A DNA stretch of 64,000 nt from Adiantum capillus-veneris (lineage: Eukaryota; Streptophyta; Polypodiopsida; Polypodiales; Pteridaceae): assembly GCA_014529385.2 (NCBI GenBank), contig CM043953.1, positions 84,262,342 to 84,326,341 of the forward strand. The letters run 5' to 3'. A program made the translations under genes and the position numbers. Below the pieces are notes generated by a model. That model was given only the letters and a program-made list of their open reading frames with translations. It ran no database searches and had not been told where the DNA came from. Of this stretch, positions 57,926 through 64,000 are shown in pieces (position 1 is the first letter of the stretch; each line of letters begins with the position of its first letter).

Positions 57926-58183
57926 TGCACCGCGGTAATATGAGCAGAAATGAACGCGGTAATGGATGCGGTAATGCTCGCGGTAATATGAGCGAAAATT
58001 CAATTTTCACAATTTTTTATAAATAGGGGCACCCGCGTGCCCCGCGAAGTTCAAAACCCTAAAATTCGAATTTCATCGTCTTCTCCACAGAAGTCGAGAG
58101 CGTGAACCTCACAACCTTGAGCTCTTCCTACATCTCTACTCTTCCACTCTCCTACCCTCTCCCAACAAGCTCTTCAATTCCAT
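57926..58183 (+). promoter_or_regulatory. Central promoter and leader exon of E2 TnpA-like gene
   Basis: Four or more GCGGTAAT sites (57932-57990), then TATAAATA (58018-58025), a GC-rich start GGGGCACCCGCGTGCCCC (palindromic), and a CT-rich leader. The leader ends at CCAT followed by the donor GTAAGTTTTG (exon end 58183). E1 has the same layout at 22279-22560. GCGGTAAT sites this close to a TATA box suggest control by the element's own DNA-binding protein; that is inference. Confidence 0.65.
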
Positions 58184-58189
58184 GTAAGT

Positions 58190-59945
58190 TTTGTTGTTAT
58201 GTTTTTTGATTTTTTCACACGCATACACACACATGTATACACACACACACGCATATACACATACATACACTCATACACATGCATGCACACACAAGCATAC
58301 ACATGCATACACACACACACTAATTAGTGTGTGCATTATTCTAATGCACACACTAATTAGTGTAAGTAAAGACACACCAAAACCTAAACTTGTGAAATTT
58401 GTTAAATTTATTACTTGCAAAACCTAATATGTTAAATTTGGGATTGGCCATGCACACACTAATTAGTGTGTATTAACACACACTAATTAGTGTGTAATTA
58501 GTGTGTGCATTGCCCAATGTGATTGGTCAATGCACACACTAATTAGTGTGTGATTAGTGTGTGCATTGGCCAATGTGATTGGTCAATGTACACACTAATT
58601 AGTGTGCGATTAGTGTGTGCATTGGTCAATGGGATTGGCCAATGCACACACTAATTAGTGTGTGATTAGTGTGTGAATTGGCCGATGTGATTGTTCAATG
58701 CACACACTAATTAGTGTGTGCATTGGCCAATGTGATTGGTCAATGTACACACTAAGTAGTGTGTGATTAGTGTGTGCATTGGTCAATGGGATTGGCCAAT
58801 GCACACACTAATTAGTGTGTGTTAACACACACTATTTACTGTGTGATTAGTGTGTGCATTGACCAATGTGATTGGCCAATGCACAAACTAATTAGTGTGT
58901 GCCTCCATCAATTGGATTGGCCAAGGTACACACTAATTAGTTTTGGATTAGTGTGTGCATTGGTCAATGGAATTAACCAATGCACACACTAATTAGTGTG
59001 TGTTAACACACACTATTTATTGTGTGATTAATGTGTGCATTGACCAATGTGATTGGCCAATTCACACTCTAATTAGTGTGTAATTAGTGTGTATGTGCAT
59101 TGGTCAATTGGTGATTGACCAATGCGCACACTAATTAGTGTGTAATTAGTGTGTGCATTGGTCAATTGGATTGGCCAACGTACACACTAATTAGTTTGGG
59201 ATTAGTGTGTGCATTGGTCAATCCAATTGGCCAATGCACACACTAATTAGGTGTGTTAACACACACTATTTATTGTGTGATTAGTGTCTGCATTGACCAA
59301 TGTGATTGGCCAATGCGCACACTAACTAGTGTGTAATTAGTGTGTGCATTGGTCAATTGGTGATTGGCCAATGCGCACACTAATTAGTGTGTGCATTGGT
59401 TAATTGGATTGGCCAATACACACACTATTTAGTGTGTGATTAGTGTGTGGATTGGTCAATTGTATTGGCCAATACACACACTATTTAGTGTGTGATTAGT
59501 GTGTGCATTGGTCAATTGGATTGGCCAATACACATACTATTTAGTGTGTGCATTGACCAATGGGATTGGCCAATGCACACACTAATTAGTGTGTGTTAAC
59601 ACACACTAATTAGTGTGTGCACAAGCCAATGCACACACTAATTAGTGTATGTTAACACACACTAATTAGTGTGTGCACAAGCCAATTACACAAGCCAATG
59701 CACACACTAATTAGTGTGTGTTAACACACACTAATTAGTTGTGGTGCATTGGCCAATCCCATTGGTCAAAGCACACACTAAATAGTATGTGTATTGGCCC
59801 AATCCTTTTGACCAATGCACACACTAATCCACACACTAAATAGTGTGTGTATTGGCCAATACAAATGACCAATCCACACATAATCATCACTACCGTGAGT
59901 GTGTATTGGCCAATCCAATTAAACCAATGCAACACATAATTAGTG
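58190..59945. repeat. Palindromic CACTAATTAGTG and CCAAT array of E2
   Basis: About 40 copies of CACACACTAATTAGTGTGTG or shorter forms, alternating with TGCATTGGCCAATG palindromes and GATTGG spacers. The average spacing is 40-60 bp. The first part (58210-58320) is a CA-rich run. The CCAAT core is the known site of NF-Y factors. CACTA facing TAGTG copies the element ends. The array follows the donor at 58184 and precedes the first visible TnpA-like coding, so it likely forms an intron. Confidence 0.9.
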
Positions 59946-59949
59946 TGCG

Positions 59950-60701
59950 CATTGGCCAAATCACCAATTGTTTCTTCAAAATTTGGATCAGCAAGATCCC
60001 TACAACCTCACATATATAGAGGACAGCCATGCACATGGCGTTTCCCAAACCTAAGGGGCAACAATTCTCAGGCAATGGAGTTGCAAGAGCATGTCAAATA
60101 TACATTTCTCAAGAACAAAAAAATCAGTGTGAGGGAGAGCTGCAAAGAAGACAATGGAGTCTCCAGAGCATAGCTATCGGCCAGGAAATGTCCATGATGT
60201 GGAGTGGGAGACAGCTATGGAAGAGAAAGAGGACGAAAGGGCAATGGGTGCGACGATGTATACGCGTCAAGTTGAGACCAGATCCCATCAGACTCCTACG
60301 CATTATGGTTCGGGAGGAAAAACGGCTTGGAAAGACTAATAAGTAAAAATATAAGTTTCATTATAAAAAATCTAATGTTTTTCATTTAATTAATTGGTTG
60401 CTATTTTTTGTCAGTATAGCACTACCATGAGTCACCCGACCAGAAATGTGCAGAGATATAGAGAGAACCATACCGAGTATCAAACTTGGTGTTGGTTGTT
60501 TGAAAATCAAATGACCTCTCAAGAGGAGTTCGAAAATGCGTGCAGAAGTCTGCAACATGTAAGTTTAATCTTATTTAAATTATCAAATTGCTGATTTTAT
60601 ATCAAATATTAAATAACAAGGTGTTAATTGTTTCTTTTTCTGGTTTTGCATAGTCAAGGAGTTCCACGCAAAATGCCGCCATCTCCCCCATTAGCATCCT
60701 C
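59950..60701 (+). pseudogene. TnpA-like second gene of E2, start missing
   Basis: Coding becomes visible at the array edge: a cysteine-phenylalanine pair, then LDQQDPYNLTYIEDSHAHG, matching QQDPQYT of A and TYIHTTCSCG of E1. After frame slips it reads HSYRPGNVHDVEWETAMEE and QTPTHYGSGGKTAWKD (60154-60339). Exon 2 (60420-60558) reads RYRENHTEYQTWCWL to FENACRSLQH. A GTAAGT donor follows, and exon 3 starts after TTTGCATAG at 60655. The amino-terminal region seen in A and E1 is absent; array sequence stands in its place. The match to E1 in exon order, motifs and splice sites is strong. Confidence 0.7.
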
Positions 60702-61010
60702 TATTTTGTATTGGCGGGCCCCGCTTGCCCTATCCCACATGACCATACTCTATGTTGTACACGCGGGCTTTTTTTTCCCTTTATGTAAATGCAATACCTA
60801 TCATTTTTTGGCTCAATACCTCCCCTAATTGTAATTCCACTCATGAAAATGAAATTATCAATCTTTTTTTGGCTCAATGTATTGTCCAATTGTGATATTT
60901 TGTTGTAATTAATAATAATTTTGTAAAATATCTTAAATAAATAAAAAATTAGATGACCTTTTGGATGGTCCTGCAAAGGACAATCCAAACGGTCATCTGT
61001 TTTTTAAAAA
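60702..61010. other. E2 3' region of the TnpA-like gene
   Basis: AT-rich. The phrase TTTTTTGGCTCAAT occurs twice (about 60805 and 60866). No gene. Confidence 0.4.
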
Positions 61011-61244
61011 AAAACCCGTCTGCGGTAATGCTGGCGATAACATCCTCGCGGTAACTTTTGCGGGTATATTTTCCGTAAAGCACGCGATAATAGGCACGAA
61101 AATATAGCCGCAGGCATTACCGCGTATGTTACCACTAGACCATTACCGTGACTGTTTCCGCAGTCTTTTCCGCATACGGAAAATTTCATATTGCAAATTT
61201 GTTTGTTTTTTTGCGGCAATGTGAGCGATAATACCGCGCATATG
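61011..61244. repeat. Right subterminal GCGGTAAT repeats of E2
   Basis: At least ten sites of GCGGTAAT, GCGATAAT or their reverse complements (TGCGGTAATGC, CGCGGTAAC, GCGATAATAGG, CATTACCGCG, CATTACCGTG) in about 210 bp. It is the densest cluster of the motif in the window. Confidence 0.85.
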
Positions 61245-61252
61245 TTATAGTG
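61245..61252 (-). repeat. Right terminal inverted repeat of E2
   Basis: TTATAGTG, followed by TCC. Confidence 0.75.
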
Positions 61253-61323
61253 TCCCTTTCTTACTATAATTTTATTTTTTTTCAATTATAAGATGCCATG
61301 TTCTTAATGCAAACATAAAAAGT

Positions 61324-61324
<1 letters not shown>

Positions 61325-61392
<68 letters not shown>
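61325..61392. repeat. GA microsatellite
   Basis: About 34 GA units without interruption. It lies between E2 and the E5 array. Confidence 0.95.
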
Positions 61393-61396
<4 letters not shown>

Positions 61397-61459
61397 AAAG
61401 GTAATCTATCCACTTTCTTTGATATTTAAAACATACCTTTTCCCTTACTAAGAAAAGGT

Positions 61460-62035
61460 TAGGCATAACGAATATAGGTTAGGTTAGAGCTAGCATCAAA
61501 TTAATAGTAGAAAAAACGCAATCGAACTTTGAAGATGACTTGTGTACTTCTAAAAACGCTAACGAACTTCGGTTAGGTTAGGTAGATGTTATAAGTTAGG
61601 CTAGGTATAGGTTTTACGTTAGGTTAGATTATAGGTTAGACATAACGATTATAGGTCAGGTTAGAGCTAGCATCAAATTAATAGTAGAAAAAACGCAATC
61701 GGACTTCGAAAATGACTCATGTACTTCTAAAAACGCAAACGGACTTTGATTAGGTTAGGTAGATGTTATAAGTTAGGTTAGGTATAGGTTTTACGTTAGG
61801 TTAGATTATAGCTTATGTATAACGATTATAGGTTAGGCTAGAGCTATCGTCAAATTAATAGTAAAAAAATCCAATCGAACTTCGAAGATGACTCGTGTAC
61901 TTTTAAAAACGCAAACGGACTTCGGTTAGGTTAGGTTATAGGTTAGGTTTAGGTTATAAGTTAAGCTACATTAAGTTAGGCTACGGTTATGTTATAGGTT
62001 AGGTTAGAGCGAGCGTCAAGTTAATAGTACAAAAA
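61460..62035. repeat. 177-bp tandem repeat with GGTTAGG runs (E5 array)
   Basis: Units start at about 61468, 61645 and 61822, each with ACGATTATAGGTTAGGTTAG, AGCTAGC, ACGCAATCGGACTTCG and several GTTAGG copies. A fourth partial unit follows. This lies upstream of the E5 tnp2 gene, in the place where E1, E2 and A have palindromic arrays. GTTAGG recalls telomere repeats, but the plant telomere unit TTTAGGG is not present. Confidence 0.85.
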
Positions 62036-62400
62036 ACGCAATCGGACTTCAAAAGTGCACACAGACTTCAATAACCTTAATATATAGTCATTGACCAATA
62101 AAAACGAGATTATTACCATGTGGTCCTAATCTTCATGCACCTCTAGACCGAGGTGTGCGGGGATCGGGCCTGCCTAGAGAATGTGAGGTTGTTAGAGCTA
62201 GAAGAAAATTGTTAAAAAAATGCAATCGGACTTCAAAAATGCACACAGACTTCAAGAACTTTAATATATAGTCATTGACTAATAAAGACAAGATTATTAC
62301 CATGTGGTCCTAATCTACGTGCACCTGTAGATCGAGGTGTGCGAGGATCGGGCCTGGTTAGAAAATGTGAGTTTGTTAAAGCTTGTCATGTACTTAGTAG
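62036..62400. repeat. Two 184-bp tandem repeats upstream of E5 tnp2
   Basis: Copies begin at about 62038 and 62222 with GCAATCGGACTTCAAAA. They run through TATATAGTCATTGAC, TTATTACCATGTGGTCCTAA and GAGGTGTGCG. TATTACCATG is close to the ATTACC motif of the other elements. Confidence 0.85.
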
Positions 62401-64000
62401 TGTGTAGTTATAATAACTAGAGTATTTTAATTATTTTTTGCATCATTGGTAGATAAAGTATGGACAATAGGATGGCCTGTCCTTGTGTGCATTGCAAGCA
62501 TCGGATCTTTCCAAAACGAAAAATCTGCGACCAACACATACGCAATCAAGGTCTCTTTCCAATAGAGCAAGTATAAGACCTGCGTTATCGATCTCATGGT
62601 CTAGAGATTGAAGGTCAAAGTCTGCAAGTAGATATTGCTCCAACTTCATCCCACAGAAGACGCTTTTCAAAGGAGCAGCCATCGACTGAGTCCTCCCAAC
62701 TAATACCTGAAGCGGCATTTCAAGAAGTAGAGATGGAGCAAATGTTGGATGCGTTCTTTGACATGGATTCCAACATAGAAGGCGACAACATTGAACGCAG
62801 TACTGTGGACCAACCTCAACCATCCTGTTCATATCGACGACATGACAGCAATGATGAGGAGGGAGAGATGATGCAAAGTCTTGCACCCATGACGCTCTAA
62901 ACTGGTGCAAAAATCTCAGTTCTCCGTATCGCATTGACAATGCTTAATTTGCAGTTTGTCTACGGTTGGTCTGACGCCTCAGTCATCACAAAGCTTTTCA
63001 GGTAAACATTTTTATCCTAAGCATGGTAAAGTGCAAATTACAATTCATATAAAGTGATCAAAGGGCTGACTTGTTCATGTAACGTCAGGTTGCTGAATGA
63101 GCAAATCTTGCCAGAAGGGAATCACATGCCCCCTACCCGTCTAGCCGCTAAAAAGCTTCTTACTAATTTGGACTTGGATTATCAGAAAATACATGCATGT
63201 CCTAATGATTGTATACTTTTTTGCAATGAGTATGAAAACGTGGAACAGTGTCCCAATTATGGATCAAACAGGTACAGGGAGGACACACCAGGAAAATTTA
63301 TCCCTGCAAAGGTCCTTCGACACTTTCCTATCATTCCAAGAATAAAGCATGCTCAGGTGCAAGTCCATAGCACTCAAATACTAGATCAACAGATGATGTT
63401 ATGTGGGTACCTGCTCACTCTCGTGCATGGAAGCACATAGAGGAAAGTTGGCCTACATTTAAAAACGAGCCTCGATGTATCCGCTTTGGTCTGGCAATGA
63501 ACGGAGTAAACCCATTCGGATTACGGAGTTCGTCATGGAGCATGTGGCCTGTTGTCTGGTTAACTTTAATCTTCCACCATGGCTCGCTATCAAGAAGGGC
63601 CATCTGTTGTTGTCATTGATCGTCCCAGGAAAGTACAAAGCAAAGAACATGGACGTCTATCTGGCACCACTTATAGAAGAGCTCCAAATCTTGTGTACAG
63701 GAATCAATGTGGTTGATATATCCCAACCAGTCGTACGAAGGAATGTACATGTGCAAGGGATTCTCATGTGGACCATGCACGATTGGCCAAGCTTCGGTGA
63801 GTGCTCAGGTAAGTGCCTTTAAAACCCTCACACACATGTGATTCATGGCTATGTCAATGCTTTTAAATATTAATATGTGATGTTTCAGGCTTGAGTTACT
63901 CGGGCAATCATGCATGTCCGAAATGTGGTCCTCAACTTGGCTTCCACCGCTCTGAGCATTTGAATAAGACAGTTTACGAGGAACATGGTAGATTTTTGCC
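62401..64000 (+). pseudogene. tnp2: tnp2 transposase of CACTA E5, incomplete at window end
   Basis: An ATG at 62461 starts MDNRMACPCVHCKHRIFPKR, the transposase-associated domain with its cysteines, followed by an in-frame TAA-type stop after IEQV. The exon runs to LQFVYGWSDASVITKLF, with a GT donor near 63001. Exon 2 (from about 63090) has LPEGNHMPPTRLAAKKLL, LDYQKIHACPNDCILF and FPIIPRIKHA. Then, with frameshifts, come PAHSRAWKHIEESWP, LAMNGVNPFG, FNLPPWLAIKKGHLLLS and ILMWTMHDWPSFGECSG, ending at a GTAAGT donor (exon end 63808). Exon 3 begins at 63889 with LSYSGNHACPKCGPQLG and runs off the window. The sequence is clearly diverged from E1 and E2, so it is a different family. No TnpA-like gene is visible to its left. 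Confidence 0.85.

Larger units (their letters stand above)
53786..61252 (-). mobile_element. CACTA transposon E2
   Basis: 7467 bp, left end CACTACAAGAG, right end TTATAGTG. The ends match for CACTA, then C or T, then AA. Flanking triplets are GCC and TCC, an imperfect target duplication. Inside are the same parts as E1 in mirror order: tnp2 leftwards (54197-57660), central promoter (about 57900-58183), palindromic array (about 58190-59945) and TnpA-like gene rightwards (about 59950-60701). GCGGTAAT repeats lie near both ends and in the centre. Both genes are damaged. Confidence 0.85.

Noticed and set aside
58190-59945. Regular palindromic repeats that resemble a CRISPR array
   Set aside because: Spacers are not unique: they are repeats themselves. 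Units vary and spacing is irregular. The context is a plant CACTA transposon.
61460-62035. Interstitial telomere sequence
   Set aside because: The unit is GGTTAGG inside a complex 177-bp repeat and not TTTAGGG in tandem.

Overview
This window comes from a large, repeat-rich plant nuclear genome. The evidence is several CACTA (En/Spm-type) transposons with tnp2-class transposases, Ty3/gypsy elements with iMet-type primer sites, plant-style introns, and a degenerate LINE. I cannot name the species. I found no convincing host gene and no tRNA, rRNA or CRISPR array. Almost every base sits in a transposon, and most are nested. Codes used below: A, E1, E2, E5 are CACTA elements; C and D are tnp2 fragments; G1, G2, G3 are gypsy elements; TR1 and L are non-autonomous LTR elements.

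Layout. (i) 1142-18346: CACTA element A, an old copy. Its tnp2 gene (minus strand) is split by gypsy G1 (3453-11968), its central palindromic array is split by TR1 (12572-16558), and its second gene lies on the plus strand (16821-18346). (ii) 18347-33430: gypsy G2 on the minus strand, interrupted by complete CACTA element E1 (18722-27493, target duplication ACT). (iii) 33430-36400: a tnp2 scrap (C), simple repeats, a LINE reverse transcriptase pseudogene and an LTR scrap. (iv) 36441-53314: gypsy G3 on the plus strand, same family as G2 but inverted. Its 5' LTR is interrupted by L (37706-46450, target duplication TTGGG). (v) 53418-53785: tnp2 scrap D. (vi) 53786-61252: CACTA element E2. (vii) 61460-64000: CACTA element E5, running off the window.

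The most interesting pattern is shared by E1, E2 and A. Each carries two divergently transcribed genes: a tnp2 transposase one way, and a smaller TnpA-like gene the other way. Between them lies an array of short palindromes. In E1 and E2 the array falls between a TATA box plus non-coding first exon and the coding exons of the TnpA-like gene, so it appears to be a leader intron. The array sequence differs in each element, but the layout is the same. E1 and E2 also repeat a GCGGTAAT-like motif at both ends and at the central promoter. This suggests one DNA-binding protein acting on both transposition and expression. That is inference; the motif positions and gene order are read from the sequence.

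Nearly all open reading frames are broken by stops, frameshifts or deletions. Several stops can be explained by C-to-T changes against a paralogue in the window, as expected for methylated, silenced repeats.
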